Positions 25,555 to 34,832 of a stretch of DNA of 64,000 bases are shown in pieces; position 1 is the first letter of the stretch, and every line of letters starts with the position of its first letter. The position numbers were made by a program, and so were the translations under genes. Source of the stretch: Thermomonas sp. (GTDB lineage: Bacteria; Pseudomonadota; Gammaproteobacteria; Xanthomonadales; Xanthomonadaceae); assembly GCA_016720345.1 (NCBI GenBank), contig JADKKV010000005.1, forward strand, positions 248,001-312,000, read 5' to 3'. The notes below the pieces were generated by a model. The model searched no databases. It was given only the letters and a program-made list of their open reading frames with translations, and was not told the origin of the DNA.

Positions 25555-26390
25555 GCACCCGCTTCACCGAGCCGGCCAAGACAAGCCCCTCCGGTTTTTC
25601 CGCCGAGGCGAAAAAGCACCTCGGCCAGAATTTCCTGCACGACACCACCGTCATCGCCAAGATCGTGCAGGCACTGGATCCCAAGCCAGGCGATGTGATC
25701 GTGGAGATCGGCCCCGGCCAGGGCGCGCTGACCTTCCCCTTGCTGCGCAGGCACGGCGAACTCACCGCGATCGAGTTCGACCGCGACCTGCACGCGCCGC
25801 TGCAGGCCGCCGCGCGCGAACACGGGACCCTGCACCTGGTCCAGGGCGACGTGCTCGGCGTGGACTTCAGCGCGCTGGCCGCGGAACTTGCCGGCACCGG
25901 CGGACAGATCCGGCTGGTCGGCAACCTGCCCTACAACCTCAGTTCGCCGATCCTGTTCCATGCGCTGGACCATGCCGCCGCGGTGCGCGACATGCACTTC
26001 ATGCTGCAGAAGGAGGTGGTGGAGCGGATGGCCGCCGGCCCCGGCAGCAAGGTCTATGGGCGCCTGAGCGTCATGCTGCAGGCCTATTGCACGGTCACCC
26101 CGCTGTTCATCGTGCCGCCCGGCGCGTTCCGGCCGGCGCCGAAGGTGGAGTCGGCGGTGGTGCGGCTGGTGCCGCGGCCCGCGGCCGAGGTCGAGGTCGG
26201 CGATCGCCGCGACTTCGCCAACGTGGTCCGCGCCGCCTTCGGACAGCGCCGCAAGACCCTGCGCAACGCGCTGCACGGGGTCGCCGACAGCGCCCTGATG
26301 GAAGCCGCCGGCGTGCGCCCGGATGCGCGCGCCGAGCAGGTCGAGGTCGCCGCCTTCGTTCGCCTCGCCAACCTGCTCGGCGGCGGATGA
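25551..26390 (+). CDS. rsmA: 16S rRNA (A1518/A1519-N6)-dimethyltransferase
   Basis: 279 residues. RsmA (KsgA) dimethylates two adenosines in the 3' terminal hairpin of 16S rRNA. The N-terminal KKHLGQNFLHD, the SAM-binding VEIGPGQGALTFPLL, the catalytic GNLPYNLSSPILFH and FRPAPKVESAVVRL are all present. The start overlaps the pdxA stop (ATGA). The first ~18 residues are a Ser/Thr/Pro extension, mildly longer than usual. Confidence 0.95.
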   Translation: MSTRFTEPAKTSPSGFSAEAKKHLGQNFLHDTTVIAKIVQALDPKPGDVIVEIGPGQGALTFPLLRRHGELTAIEFDRDLHAPLQAAAREHGTLHLVQGDVLGVDFSALAAELAGTGGQIRLVGNLPYNLSSPILFHALDHAAAVRDMHFMLQKEVVERMAAGPGSKVYGRLSVMLQAYCTVTPLFIVPPGAFRPAPKVESAVVRLVPRPAAEVEVGDRRDFANVVRAAFGQRRKTLRNALHGVADSALMEAAGVRPDARAEQVEVAAFVRLANLLGGG

Positions 26391-26424
26391 ACGCGCGGCG
26401 GTGCCCGGCCGCGTGCGTCGCCGC

Positions 26425-26430
26425 TAGAAT
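26425..26430 (+). promoter_or_regulatory. Putative -10 box (TAGAAT) for apaG, leaderless arrangement
   Basis: TAGAAT is followed by GCACGC and then the apaG ATG at 26437. The box would give apaG-apaH their own promoter inside the lptD-apaH run. Confidence 0.5.
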
Positions 26431-26436
26431 GCACGC

Positions 26437-26817
26437 ATGGGCAACACCGACTACATCATCGACATCGCGGTCGACACCTGCTTCCTCGACGACCAGTCCG
26501 CGCCGGAGGAAGGCCGCTTCGTCTTCGCCTACACCATCCACATCCGCAACCACGGCAAGGTGCCTGCGCGCGTGCTCGGCCGCCATTGGCTGATCACCGA
26601 CAGCAACGGCAAGGTGCGCGAAGTGGTCGGCGAGGGCGTGGTCGGCGAGCAGCCCTGGCTGCGTCCGGGCGAGGGCTTCGAGTACACCTCGGGCGCGGTG
26701 CTGGAGACCGACATCGGCACCATGCGCGGCAGCTACGACGTGCTCGCCGACGACGGCACCCGCTTCGCCGCGCCGATCCCGGCGTTCACCCTGTCCGTGC
26801 CGCGCACGCTGCACTGA
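26437..26817 (+). CDS. apaG: ApaG domain protein
   Basis: 126 residues, a full ApaG domain of fibronectin-like fold. Conserved features are [56 protein letters not shown] and MRGSYDV, with IPAFTLSVP at the end. The molecular role is not settled; it is nearly always next to apaH or rsmA, as here. The upstream -10 box 6 nt from ATG suggests separate, leaderless transcription. Confidence 0.93.
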   Translation: MGNTDYIIDIAVDTCFLDDQSAPEEGRFVFAYTIHIRNHGKVPARVLGRHWLITDSNGKVREVVGEGVVGEQPWLRPGEGFEYTSGAVLETDIGTMRGSYDVLADDGTRFAAPIPAFTLSVPRTLH

Positions 26818-26833
26818 CGCCGGGACCCGCGCC

Positions 26834-27733
26834 GTGAGCACATGGGCCATCGGCGACCTGCAGGGTTGCCACGACGTCACCCAGCGCCTGCTGGAGAAGA
26901 TCCGCTTCGATCCCGCGGTGGACCGGCTGTGGTTCTGCGGCGACCTGGTCAACCGCGGCGGCCAGTCGATCGAGACCCTGCGCCTGGTCCATTCGCTGCG
27001 CGCGGTGTCGCACGTGGTGCTGGGCAACCACGACCTGTCGCTGCTGGCGATCGGCGAACGCAGCCCGGACGAACAGCGCAAGGTCAACCCGGACCTGCAG
27101 GGCGTGCTGTTCGCCCCGGACGCGCGCGAACTGCTCGACTGGCTGCGCAGCCAGGAACTGGCGCATGTCGACCGCGCGCTCGGCTGGATGATGGTGCACG
27201 CCGGGCTGGCGCCGAAGTGGACCACCCAGCTTGCCGAGAAGCATGCGCGCGAAGTCGAGGCCAAGCTGCACGGCGACAACTACCGCAAGCTGCTGAAGAA
27301 CATGTACGGCGACGGCCCGGAATGGTCGCCGCGGCTGAACGGCGCCGAGCGCGACCGCGCGATCATCAACATCTTCACCCGCATGCGCTATTGCAGCCCG
27401 CGCGGGCGCATCGCCTTCGAACACAAGGGCGAACCCGGCAGCCAGCCGCCCGGCCTGTACCCGTGGTATTCGGTCCCGGGCCACGCCCCGCGCGACCTCA
27501 AGGTCGTGTGCGGGCACTGGAGCACGCTGGGCCTGTTCGTCGGCCACGGCGTGCATGCGATCGACACCGGCGCGGTGTGGAGCGGCAAGCTCACCGCGCT
27601 GCAGCTGGACAGCGAGGACCTTCGCGTGGTGCAGGTGCCCGGCCGCGACGTGCCGGCACCGGCGCCACGGGTGCGGCCGCCGAAGCCGAAGCAACCGTCG
27701 CCGCAGCACCGCCACGACGGGCAACGCCGCTAG
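26834..27733 (+). CDS. apaH: Bis(5'-nucleosyl)-tetraphosphatase, symmetrical
   Basis: 299 residues from a GTG start 16 nt after apaG. Splits Ap4A to two ADP, limiting dinucleotide alarmones. The metallophosphatase motifs are WAIGDLQGCHD, FCGDLVNRGGQS, VLGNHDLSLLAI and VCGHWSTLGLF. The last ~35 residues form a Pro/Lys/Arg tail (VRPPKPKQPSPQHRHDGQRR) beyond the usual end. It abuts the convergent folA with no gap: the apaH stop ends at 27733 and the folA stop begins at 27734. Confidence 0.94.
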   Translation: MSTWAIGDLQGCHDVTQRLLEKIRFDPAVDRLWFCGDLVNRGGQSIETLRLVHSLRAVSHVVLGNHDLSLLAIGERSPDEQRKVNPDLQGVLFAPDARELLDWLRSQELAHVDRALGWMMVHAGLAPKWTTQLAEKHAREVEAKLHGDNYRKLLKNMYGDGPEWSPRLNGAERDRAIINIFTRMRYCSPRGRIAFEHKGEPGSQPPGLYPWYSVPGHAPRDLKVVCGHWSTLGLFVGHGVHAIDTGAVWSGKLTALQLDSEDLRVVQVPGRDVPAPAPRVRPPKPKQPSPQHRHDGQRR

Positions 27734-28252
27734 CTAGCGCGCGGCGCACGCCTGCGGTTGGTTGCGCGTGTAGTCGACGAACGCGAACGCGAATGCATGT
27801 GCTGCATCCGCGGGATGCGGCTGGCGCACGCTGACCGTCCATTCGCCCGGATCGAAACGCGGGAAGAACGCGTCGGCGCCGGCGACCGCGGCATCGACGT
27901 GGGTCAGGTGCATGTGCGTCGCCAGCGGCAGCGCCAGCGCGTAGACCTCGCCGCCGCCGATCACGCACAGCGCCTCCGCGCCATCGGCGGCCGCCAGCGC
28001 CTTGGCATCGGCGATCGAGGCCACCGCCTCCATCCCGTCGAACGGCACGTGGCCACCGCGGGTCAGCACCAGGTTGCGCCGCTTCGGCAGCGCGCGCCCC
28101 AGCGATTGCGCGGTCTTGCGCCCCATCAGCACCGGCTGGCCCAGGGTCAGCGCCTTGAACCGCTTGAGATCATCCGGCAGGTGCCAGGGCAAGGCGTTGC
28201 CCTTGCCGATGGCGAGATTGCGGTCCAGCGCGGCGATCAGGGCGATGCGCAC
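27734..28252 (-). CDS. folA: Dihydrofolate reductase
   Basis: 172 residues from a GTG start. Reduces dihydrofolate with NADPH. Substrate and cofactor motifs are LIAALDRNLAIGKGNALPWHLPDDLKRFK (with the catalytic Asp), VLMGRKTAQSLGRALPKRRNLVLTR and VIGGGEVYALALPLA, then a C-terminal strand pair with FAFVDYTRN. It lies 7 nt after thyA, the enzyme that produces dihydrofolate, so both halves of the folate cycle are co-expressed. Confidence 0.95.
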   Translation of the reverse strand: MRIALIAALDRNLAIGKGNALPWHLPDDLKRFKALTLGQPVLMGRKTAQSLGRALPKRRNLVLTRGGHVPFDGMEAVASIADAKALAAADGAEALCVIGGGEVYALALPLATHMHLTHVDAAVAGADAFFPRFDPGEWTVSVRQPHPADAAHAFAFAFVDYTRNQPQACAAR

Positions 28253-28259
28253 CGCCGCC

Positions 28260-29054
28260 TCAGACCGCCACCGCTGCCTTGATCGCCGGCAGCGGGTCGT
28301 AGCCTTCGATCGCGACATCCTCGAAGCGGAAGCCGAAGATGTCCTTCACGCCGGGGTTGAGCTTCAACGCCGGCAGCGCGCGCGGGGTGCGCGCCAGCTG
28401 CTCGCGCGCCTGCTGGAAATGATTGCTGTACAGGTGCGCGTCGCCCAGCGTGTGCACGAAATCGCCCACGCCCAGCCCGCAGACCTGCGCCACCATGTGG
28501 GTCAGCAGCGCGTAGCTGGCGATGTTGAACGGCACCCCGAGGAAGATGTCGCCGCTGCGCTGGTACAGCTGGCAGCTGAGCTTGCCGTTGGCCACGTAGA
28601 ACTGGAACAGCGTGTGGCAGGGCATCAGCGCCATCTTCGGCAGGTCGGCCACGTTCCACGCCGACACGATCAGCCGGCGCGAATCCGGGTTGCGGCGGAT
28701 CTCGTCCACCACCCAGCGGACCTGGTCGATGGCCTGCCCGTCCGCGCCTTCCCAGCTGCGCCACTGCTTGCCGTAGACCGGGCCGAGTTCGCCGTTTTCG
28801 TCGGCCCATTCGTCCCAGATCGAGACCTTGTTGTCCTTCAGGTAGGCGGTGTTGGTCGCGCCCTGCAGGAACCACAGCAGCTCATGGATGATCGAGCGCA
28901 GGTGCAGCTTCTTGGTGGTGACCAGCGGGAAGCCTTCGGCCAGGTCGAAGCGCATCTGCCAGCCGAACACGCTGCGGGTGCCGGTGCCGGTGCGGTCCGG
29001 CTTCTCCGTGCCGTGTTCCAGCACATGGCCCAGCAAGTCGAGGTATTGCTTCAT
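28260..29054 (-). CDS. thyA: Thymidylate synthase
   Basis: 264 residues, the normal length. Methylates dUMP to dTMP using methylenetetrahydrofolate. Key segments are [60 protein letters not shown] and the catalytic-Cys motif [13 protein letters not shown], with [26 protein letters not shown] ribosome site precedes the ATG. Middle gene of an lgt-thyA-folA operon. Confidence 0.96.
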   Translation of the reverse strand: MKQYLDLLGHVLEHGTEKPDRTGTGTRSVFGWQMRFDLAEGFPLVTTKKLHLRSIIHELLWFLQGATNTAYLKDNKVSIWDEWADENGELGPVYGKQWRSWEGADGQAIDQVRWVVDEIRRNPDSRRLIVSAWNVADLPKMALMPCHTLFQFYVANGKLSCQLYQRSGDIFLGVPFNIASYALLTHMVAQVCGLGVGDFVHTLGDAHLYSNHFQQAREQLARTPRALPALKLNPGVKDIFGFRFEDVAIEGYDPLPAIKAAVAV

Positions 29055-29076
29055 TGCTTGCCTCCGGCAAGACGCC

Positions 29077-30003
29077 TCACTTCGCGGCCTCGGTGGCGGG
29101 CTGCGGCACCAGGGTCGGCGAGGAATGCGATTTCCAGAGCCAGAACAACCCAAGCAGGATCAGCGGCGTGCTCAGCACCTGGCCCATGGTCAGCCAGCCG
29201 AAGGCCAGGTAACCCAGCTGCGCATCGGGTTCGCGCACGAATTCGACCAGGAAGCGGAAGCAGCCGTACAGCAACGCGAACAAGCCCGACACGGCATGGC
29301 GCGGCCGCGGCCGGCGCGAGTACCAGACCAGCACGCAGAACATCGCCAGCCCTTCCAGGGTGGCCTGGTACAGCTGCGACGGATGCCGCGCGAAGCTGTC
29401 GACGATGCCGCTGTCGAACTGCGCCTTCAGGGTGGCGGCATCCATCGAGGCGAACGGCTCCGGCAGCGAACGCGGGAACACCACGCCCCAGCCGTCGAAC
29501 GCGGTGCCCTGGGTCGGCTTGCCCCAGAGTTCGCCGCCGATCCAGTTGCCGATGCGGCCGAAGCCAAGTCCCGCCGGCACCAGCGGGGCGACGAAATCGA
29601 CGGTGTCGAGGAAATGCAGGCGCTGCCGGCGCGACCACCAGCCGACCGCGAGCAGCACCCCGAGCAGGCCGCCATGGAAGCTCATCCCGCCCTCCCACAC
29701 CTTCAGGATCATCAGCGGGTTGGCGATGAAGTCAGGGAAGCCGTAGAACAGGATGTAGCCGATGCGCCCGCCCAGGACCACGCCGAGCATCGCGTAGAAC
29801 AGCAGGTCGCCGAAGCCGTTGTCGTCCACGCCCGGCAGGCGGCCGGCGCGGATGCGGCGGCGGCCCAGCCACCAGGCGACCAGGAACCCGAGCAGGTACA
29901 TCACCCCGTACCAGTGCACCTGCGGATGCACGCTGCCCAGCAGCGGCAGGTTCCAGGTCCCGAAGTCGATGGCGATGGGGTCGATCTGGTGGAGGTAAGG
30001 CAT
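29077..30003 (-). CDS. lgt: Prolipoprotein diacylglyceryl transferase
   Basis: 308 residues with about seven membrane helices. Transfers diacylglycerol to the lipobox Cys of lipoproteins in the inner membrane. Family motifs are [31 protein letters not shown], the invariant [29 protein letters not shown] and [14 protein letters not shown]. The C-terminal tail is Thr/Ala/Pro-rich. A CACAAT sequence lies 6 nt before the ATG, consistent with a leaderless message. Confidence 0.95.
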   Translation of the reverse strand: MPYLHQIDPIAIDFGTWNLPLLGSVHPQVHWYGVMYLLGFLVAWWLGRRRIRAGRLPGVDDNGFGDLLFYAMLGVVLGGRIGYILFYGFPDFIANPLMILKVWEGGMSFHGGLLGVLLAVGWWSRRQRLHFLDTVDFVAPLVPAGLGFGRIGNWIGGELWGKPTQGTAFDGWGVVFPRSLPEPFASMDAATLKAQFDSGIVDSFARHPSQLYQATLEGLAMFCVLVWYSRRPRPRHAVSGLFALLYGCFRFLVEFVREPDAQLGYLAFGWLTMGQVLSTPLILLGLFWLWKSHSSPTLVPQPATEAAK

Positions 30004-30009
30004 GTGCGT

Positions 30010-30015
30010 ATTGTG
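30010..30015 (-). promoter_or_regulatory. Possible -10 box (CACAAT) for lgt, leaderless arrangement
   Basis: On the minus strand CACAAT is followed by ACGCAC and the lgt ATG, the same 6-nt spacing seen at four other genes. The box matches TATAAT at four of six bases only, so support is weaker than for the others. Confidence 0.3.
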
Positions 30016-30055
30016 CCGCAGTGGGGCGCGATGCAATCCCCGTCGCCCGCGACCG

Positions 30056-30559
30056 TCAAAGGAACACGGGCGCGTTCGCCAGTTCGTCCTCGTCCATGCC
30101 ACCCGGTGCCTGCGGGAAATGCGCCGCCAGCAGCGCGCTGGCGGCGGCGATGGCGTCGACCACCGCATCGGTGTACTCGCCGGCACGCAGGCGCTCCTCC
30201 ATCAGCAGGCAGACGCCGCGCCATTGTTCGTCGCCCACCCGTCCGCGCAGGCCGCGGTCGGCGACGATCTCGATGCGGTGGTCGGCCAGCAGCAGGTACA
30301 CCAGCACGCCGTTGTTGGCGGCGGTATCCCAAACCCGCAACTGCGCGAAGGCGTCGAGCGCGCGGGTGCGCGCCTGCACGCCGCGCAGGACATCGCGCCA
30401 GTCCAGTGCGCCCTCGACCGCGAAGCAGACCTCGCCGCGGTGGCGGGCCTCGCCGTCGGCGATCGCGGCGGCGATGCGCTGCATGTCCGCCTCAGGAAAA
30501 CGGCCCTGCGCATCGCCGGTGAACAGGTGCGCGAACAATCGCCTCATGGTGCCGGCCAT
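30056..30559 (-). CDS. Cytoplasmic TPM-domain protein
   Basis: 167 residues without a signal peptide. The TPM fold is seen in [56 protein letters not shown] and [21 protein letters not shown]. The ATG at 30559 overlaps the stop of the secreted TPM protein by one base (TGATG); a GTG at 30562 and an ATG at 30547 are alternatives. The combination LemA + Gly-rich TPM protein + small TPM protein is a recurrent trio in proteobacteria; its function is unclear. Confidence 0.82.
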   Translation of the reverse strand: MAGTMRRLFAHLFTGDAQGRFPEADMQRIAAAIADGEARHRGEVCFAVEGALDWRDVLRGVQARTRALDAFAQLRVWDTAANNGVLVYLLLADHRIEIVADRGLRGRVGDEQWRGVCLLMEERLRAGEYTDAVVDAIAAASALLAAHFPQAPGGMDEDELANAPVFL

Positions 30560-31479
30560 CACCAGCCCCCCGAGGCGCCACCGCCCCCGGACGTGCCGCC
30601 ACCACCCGACCAGCCGCCTCCGCCGGAACTGCCGCCGCCCCAGCCGCCACCGCCGGAACCGCCGCCACCCCAGCCGCTGCCGCCACCGAAACCGCCCCAG
30701 TCGTGGCTGCGGGCGTAGCGGCGATTGCCGGCGCCGGGCAGCAGGCCGACCAGGAACCCGATCGCCACCCCGATCCCGCCAACCAGCACGGCCGACGACA
30801 GCAACCAGGCGATGCCGCCGCTGGCCGCGCCGCCGAACAGCGCGCGTACGCCCGCCGGCGTGCGGGCGAGGATTCCCCGCACGAGCTGGGCCACGATGAA
30901 CGCGGCGAACAGCGCAAGCATCCAGTTGTCGCCGCCATCCGGACCGGTCGGATGACTGGCCACCGGCTCCGGCAGCGGCTCGCCATCGACCAGCTTCACC
31001 AGCTGCGCGGTGGCATCGACGATGCCGCCGGCGTAGTCGCCCTGGCGGAACTTCGGCACCAGGTATTCCTGGATCACGCGACCGGCGGTGATGTCCGGGA
31101 TCGCACCCTCCAGGCCGTAGCCGACCTCGATCCGGACCTTGCGGTCGTCCCTGGCCACGACCAGCAGCAGGCCGTCATCCACGCCCCTGCGGCCCAGCCG
31201 GAACGATTCGAATGCACGCACCGCGTATTGCTCGATGGTCTCCGGCGCGGTGCTGGGAATGACCAGCACCTGCAGCTGGCTGCCCTTGCGCTGCTGCAGG
31301 TCCAGCGCCTGCTGCTGCAGCTGGCGGGTGGTGGCCGGGTCCAGGGTGCCGGTGGTGTCGACCACCGGCGAGTCGAAAGGCGGGACCGGCGCCGGCTGCT
31401 GCGCCAGGCAGGCAAGCGGCAGCCACGCCAGCAACGACGCCAGTGCCAGCCGCCAACCGCAGGTGCGCAGTGCGTGCAT
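30559..31479 (-). CDS. Secreted/membrane TPM-domain protein with Gly-rich tail (YgcG-like)
   Basis: 306 residues. A signal peptide (LALASLLAWLPLACLAQQ) is followed by a TPM domain at about residues 35-160 with VVDTTGTLDPATTRQLQQQ, VLVIPSTAPETIEQYAVRAFE, GVDDGLLLVVARDDRKVRIEVGYGLEG and IIQEYLVPKF-type sequence. Two hydrophobic segments follow around 185-245. The last ~50 residues are Gly/Trp/Ser repeats (GGGSGWGGGGSGGGG), as in YgcG/Psb32 relatives. The catalytic status of TPM domains is uncertain. It is encoded between lemA and the smaller TPM gene. Confidence 0.85.
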   Translation of the reverse strand: MHALRTCGWRLALASLLAWLPLACLAQQPAPVPPFDSPVVDTTGTLDPATTRQLQQQALDLQQRKGSQLQVLVIPSTAPETIEQYAVRAFESFRLGRRGVDDGLLLVVARDDRKVRIEVGYGLEGAIPDITAGRVIQEYLVPKFRQGDYAGGIVDATAQLVKLVDGEPLPEPVASHPTGPDGGDNWMLALFAAFIVAQLVRGILARTPAGVRALFGGAASGGIAWLLSSAVLVGGIGVAIGFLVGLLPGAGNRRYARSHDWGGFGGGSGWGGGGSGGGGWGGGSSGGGGWSGGGGTSGGGGASGGW

Positions 31480-31519
31480 CGGATCGGGCACTGCCGGCAG
31501 GGTCAGCGGGAGGCCAGGC

Positions 31520-32215
31520 TCACTCGGTGGGCGCGGGTTGCGGTGCGTTGCCGCCCTGCACCGGGGGCAGTGCCGGTTGCGGCGGATTGACCACCGACGC
31601 GGCCGGTTCCACCACCGGCGGCACCGGCGCGGGCTCCGCCGGCGCGGCGCCGAAGTCCACGCTCGGCGCGTCCGCGATCCGCGTCTCGTCCTCGACCGTG
31701 AAGTTCGGCTTCTGCTTGTAGCCGAACACCATCGCCACCAGGTTCTGCGGGAACGAGCGGATGTAGGTGTTGTAGTCCTGCACCAGCTGGATGTAGCGGC
31801 CGCGGGCCACGGTGATGCGGTTCTCGGTGCCTTCCAGCTGGGTCTGCAGGTTGAGGAAGGAGGCGTCCGCCTTCAGCTGCGGGTAGTTCTCGCTGACCAC
31901 CAGCAGGCGTGACAGCGCACTTGCAAGCTCGCCCTGCGCCTGCTGGAACTGCGCAAGCGACGCAGCGTCGTCGGCATTGACCTGGACCTGGCCGACCCTG
32001 GCGCGCGCCTCGGTCACCGCGGTCAGCACCTGCGCCTCGTGCCCGGCGTAGCCCTTGACGGTGCCGACCAGGTTCGGGATCAGGTCGGCGCGGCGCTTGT
32101 ACTGGTTCAGCACCTCGGACCAGCCTGCCTTGACCGCCTCGTCCTTCTGCTGGATCTGGTTGTAGCCGCAGCCTGACAGCAGCATCGACAGCAGCAGCAA
32201 CAGGATCACGCGCAT
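31520..32215 (-). CDS. lemA: LemA family lipoprotein-like protein
   Basis: 231 residues. The N-terminus MRVILLLLLSMLLSGCGYNQ has a lipobox (LLSGC), so it is probably lipid-anchored. The LemA helical domain follows: DEAVKAGWSEVLNQYKRRADLIPNLVGTVKGYA, then helices ending YNTYIRSFPQNLVAMVFGYKQKPNF. The C-terminal ~45 residues are Pro/Ala-rich. A GGGAGGAG ribosome site precedes the ATG. First gene of the LemA-TPM-TPM operon; the biochemical role is not established. Confidence 0.9.
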   Translation of the reverse strand: MRVILLLLLSMLLSGCGYNQIQQKDEAVKAGWSEVLNQYKRRADLIPNLVGTVKGYAGHEAQVLTAVTEARARVGQVQVNADDAASLAQFQQAQGELASALSRLLVVSENYPQLKADASFLNLQTQLEGTENRITVARGRYIQLVQDYNTYIRSFPQNLVAMVFGYKQKPNFTVEDETRIADAPSVDFGAAPAEPAPVPPVVEPAASVVNPPQPALPPVQGGNAPQPAPTE

Positions 32216-32286
32216 GGCACTCCTCCCGGGATTGGACGCCGCCATTGCAGCACCAGGAACGTTAACGCCAGATCGCGGCCATGCGG

Positions 32287-33021
32287 TCACTCCGGCAGGC
32301 CGCGCCGCTGCGCGTTGCGCCGCACCCACAGGTTGAGCACTTCCACCAGCGCCGAGAATCCCATCGCCCCGTAGATGTAACCCTTGGGCACGTGCATCTC
32401 GAAGCCCTCCAGCACCAGGAAGGCGCCGACCAGCACGATGAACGCCAGCGCCAGCATCTTGATGGTCGGGTTGCGGTCGATGAAGCGGCCCAGCGGGGTC
32501 GCCGCCATCAGCATCACGCCCACCGCCAGAAGGATCGCGCAGACCATGATCCAGGTCTGGTTGGCCATGCCCACCGCGGCGATCACCGAGTCCAGCGAGA
32601 ACACGATGTCGATCACCGCGATCTGCGCGATCACCATCCAGAAGGAAGTCATCGGCTTGGTGTCGATGTCCTCCTCGACCGACTCGCCGACCACCAGGTC
32701 GCGGATTTCCATGGTGCCCTTCACCAGCAGGAACACGCCGCCGAGGACCAGCACCAGGTCGCGCACCGATATCCCCTGGCCGAACAGGGTGAACAGGTCG
32801 TGGGTGAGCCCGGCCAGCCAGGCCAGGGTCAGCAACAGCCCGATGCGGCTAATGCAGGCGACCGCGATGCCGAACTTGCGCGCCTTCTCGCGCTGCTGGT
32901 GCGGCAGCTTGCTGACCGCGATCGAGATGAACACCAGGTTGTCGATGCCGAGCACGATCTCGATCGCGCTCAAGGTGATCAGGGTGATCCACGCCTGCGG
33001 ATCGGTCAGCAGTTCAATCAT
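32287..33021 (-). CDS. TerC-family integral membrane protein
   Basis: 244 residues with about seven membrane helices. Typical TerC segments are LSAIEIVLGIDNLVFISIAVSKLP with the membrane-embedded acidic residues (E, D), VLVLGGVFLLVKGTMEI, IAVIDIVFSLDSVIAAVGM and LALAFIVLVGAFLVLEGF. Members have been connected with metal (manganese) export, sometimes with tellurite resistance. It is cotranscribed with dgkA, 16 nt apart. Confidence 0.9.
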   Translation of the reverse strand: MIELLTDPQAWITLITLSAIEIVLGIDNLVFISIAVSKLPHQQREKARKFGIAVACISRIGLLLTLAWLAGLTHDLFTLFGQGISVRDLVLVLGGVFLLVKGTMEIRDLVVGESVEEDIDTKPMTSFWMVIAQIAVIDIVFSLDSVIAAVGMANQTWIMVCAILLAVGVMLMAATPLGRFIDRNPTIKMLALAFIVLVGAFLVLEGFEMHVPKGYIYGAMGFSALVEVLNLWVRRNAQRRGLPE

Positions 33022-33037
33022 CGGCAGGGTCGTCTCG

Positions 33038-33424
33038 TCAGCCTTGCAGCAGGCGCGGGCCGAGGATCAGCGCCCATACCAGGATCACGTTCATCATCAA
33101 CACGAACACCGCCGCCGACCCCATGTCCTTGGCACGACCCGCCAGTTCGTGGTGTTCGGCGCCGTAGCGCTCGATCACCGCCTCCATCGAGGAGTTCATC
33201 AGCTCCATCGCCATCACCAGCAGGCAGCTGCCGATCAGCAGCGCGCGCTCGACCCCGTTGGCGCCGAGCATCCAGCCCAGCGGGCCGAGCACCACGAACA
33301 GGCAGACCTCGAGGCGGAAGCTGGATTCGTGCAGCCACGCCGAACGCAGGCCCTGCAGCGACCAGATCGCGGCTTTCATCACCCCCGCCGGACCGCGCGG
33401 GAGGTGGCCATAGATGTCAGCCAT
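33038..33424 (-). CDS. dgkA: Diacylglycerol kinase
   Basis: 128 residues with three membrane helices, the usual trimeric inner-membrane enzyme that recycles diacylglycerol to phosphatidic acid. The active-site region MELMNSSMEAVIERYGAEHHELAGRAKDMGSAAVFV carries the conserved ELxNSxxE and KDMGSAAV motifs. The 172 bp upstream contain only a GC hairpin (CCGTGCC/GGCACGG near 33509-33534) following macB, with no ORF of note. Confidence 0.92.
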   Translation of the reverse strand: MADIYGHLPRGPAGVMKAAIWSLQGLRSAWLHESSFRLEVCLFVVLGPLGWMLGANGVERALLIGSCLLVMAMELMNSSMEAVIERYGAEHHELAGRAKDMGSAAVFVLMMNVILVWALILGPRLLQG

Positions 33425-33596
33425 GCGTAGGCACTCTGGATTGGACGGGCATGGCGGAACACGGTTGCGGCATCGCCGGCGATTTTGCCACATGGCCCCC
33501 GCCACCGCCCGTGCCGCGCCCGAACGGGCACGGCCCGGAGGAGCGGAGCAGGGCTGGCGCGGGCGACGCCCATCGCCGCATCCGGGACTGCCCGCG

Positions 33597-34832
33597 CTAC
33601 TGCGAGCGCAGCGCCTCGATCGGATCCAGCAGCGACGCCTTGCGCGCCGGGTAATAGCCGAAGAACAGCCCGGTGCAGATCGAGAAGGTGGCCGCCAGCA
33701 GCACCACCTTGGTGTTCAGCTCCACCGGCAGCTGCCCGATCTTGCTGAAGACCAGCGCCCCGACCACGCCGAACGCGATCCCGATCACCCCGCCGATCAG
33801 CGAGATCAGCATGGCCTCGGCCAGGAACTGCCGGCGGATGTCGCGCGGGCCCGCCCCCACCGCCATGCGCAGGCCGATTTCGCGGATCCGCTCGGTCACC
33901 GAGACCAGCATGATGTTCATGATGCCGATGCCGCCGATCACCAGGCAGATCCCGGCCACCGCGCCCAGCAGCTTCGACATCAGGTTGGTGGTGGCGGTGC
34001 GGGTGGCGACGATCTGGCTGATGTTGCGGACGCTGAAGTCGTCTTCCTCGCCGGGCTGGATCTTGTGGCGCTGGCGCAGCAGCGCTTCCACCTCGCCCTG
34101 CACGTAGTCGAGGTCCTTGGGGTCGGTCACGGTCAGCGCGATCTGCATCACCGTGCCCGGCGGCAGGCCCATGCTGCCCATCAGCCGGCGGCGGGCGGTT
34201 TCCATCGGCACCATCACCACGTCGTCCTGGTCCTGGCCCCAGCCACCCTGCCCCTTCGGCTTCAGGGTGCCGGCCACGGTGAACGGCACCCGCCCCAGGC
34301 GGATGGTCTGGCCGATGCCGGAATCCTCGCCGAACAGGGTGCGGCGCACGGTTTCGCCCAGGATCACCACCTTGCCGGCGCTGCCGTAATCCTGCGCGGT
34401 GAAGCCGTCGCCCTGCACCAGCTCCCAGCTGTTGATGTCGAAGTACTCCGGCTGCACGCCCTGCCAGCTGGTCGAGCCGTTGTTCTCGGCGAACACCACC
34501 TGGGTGTTGCCGCGCAGCGAACCGGCCACGAACTGCACGTTCTGCACCTCGGTGCGGATCGCGTCGACGTCCTCCTCGGTGAGGGTGAAGAAGCTGCTCG
34601 AACTCATCCGCGCGCCGCCCGGCCCGCGGCCGCCACCCGGCGAGATGTCCAGCCGCTGCGAGCCCAGCCCCGACACCATCTTGTCGATCTCGGCCTGGGT
34701 GCCCTGGCCCACCGACACCATCACGATCACCGCGGCGATGCCGATGATCACCCCCAGCGATGTCAGCGCGCTGCGCAGCCAGTTGCCGCGCAGGGCGAAG
34801 ATCGCGGTGCGCAGGATCTCGAGGAAATTCAT
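33597..34832 (-). CDS. MacB-like ABC transporter permease
   Basis: 411 residues. FtsX/MacB-type permease: an N-terminal helix (WLRSALTSLGVIIGIAAVIVMVSVGQGTQAEI), a periplasmic MacB core domain (~residues 60-270), and three C-terminal helices including AVAGICLVIGGIGIMNIMLVSVTERIREIGLRMAVGA. It ends YYPARKASLLDPIEALR, as in MacB. The ATPase is encoded separately upstream with a 4-bp overlap. Part of a tripartite efflux pump; the outer-membrane channel is not encoded here and the substrate is unknown. Confidence 0.92.
   Translation of the reverse strand: MNFLEILRTAIFALRGNWLRSALTSLGVIIGIAAVIVMVSVGQGTQAEIDKMVSGLGSQRLDISPGGGRGPGGARMSSSSFFTLTEEDVDAIRTEVQNVQFVAGSLRGNTQVVFAENNGSTSWQGVQPEYFDINSWELVQGDGFTAQDYGSAGKVVILGETVRRTLFGEDSGIGQTIRLGRVPFTVAGTLKPKGQGGWGQDQDDVVMVPMETARRRLMGSMGLPPGTVMQIALTVTDPKDLDYVQGEVEALLRQRHKIQPGEEDDFSVRNISQIVATRTATTNLMSKLLGAVAGICLVIGGIGIMNIMLVSVTERIREIGLRMAVGAGPRDIRRQFLAEAMLISLIGGVIGIAFGVVGALVFSKIGQLPVELNTKVVLLAATFSICTGLFFGYYPARKASLLDPIEALRSQ

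Noticed and set aside
33505-33540. Rho-independent terminator after macB
   Set aside because: A CCGTGCC/GGCACGG stem is present but has a large loop and no T-tract; not strong enough to list separately.
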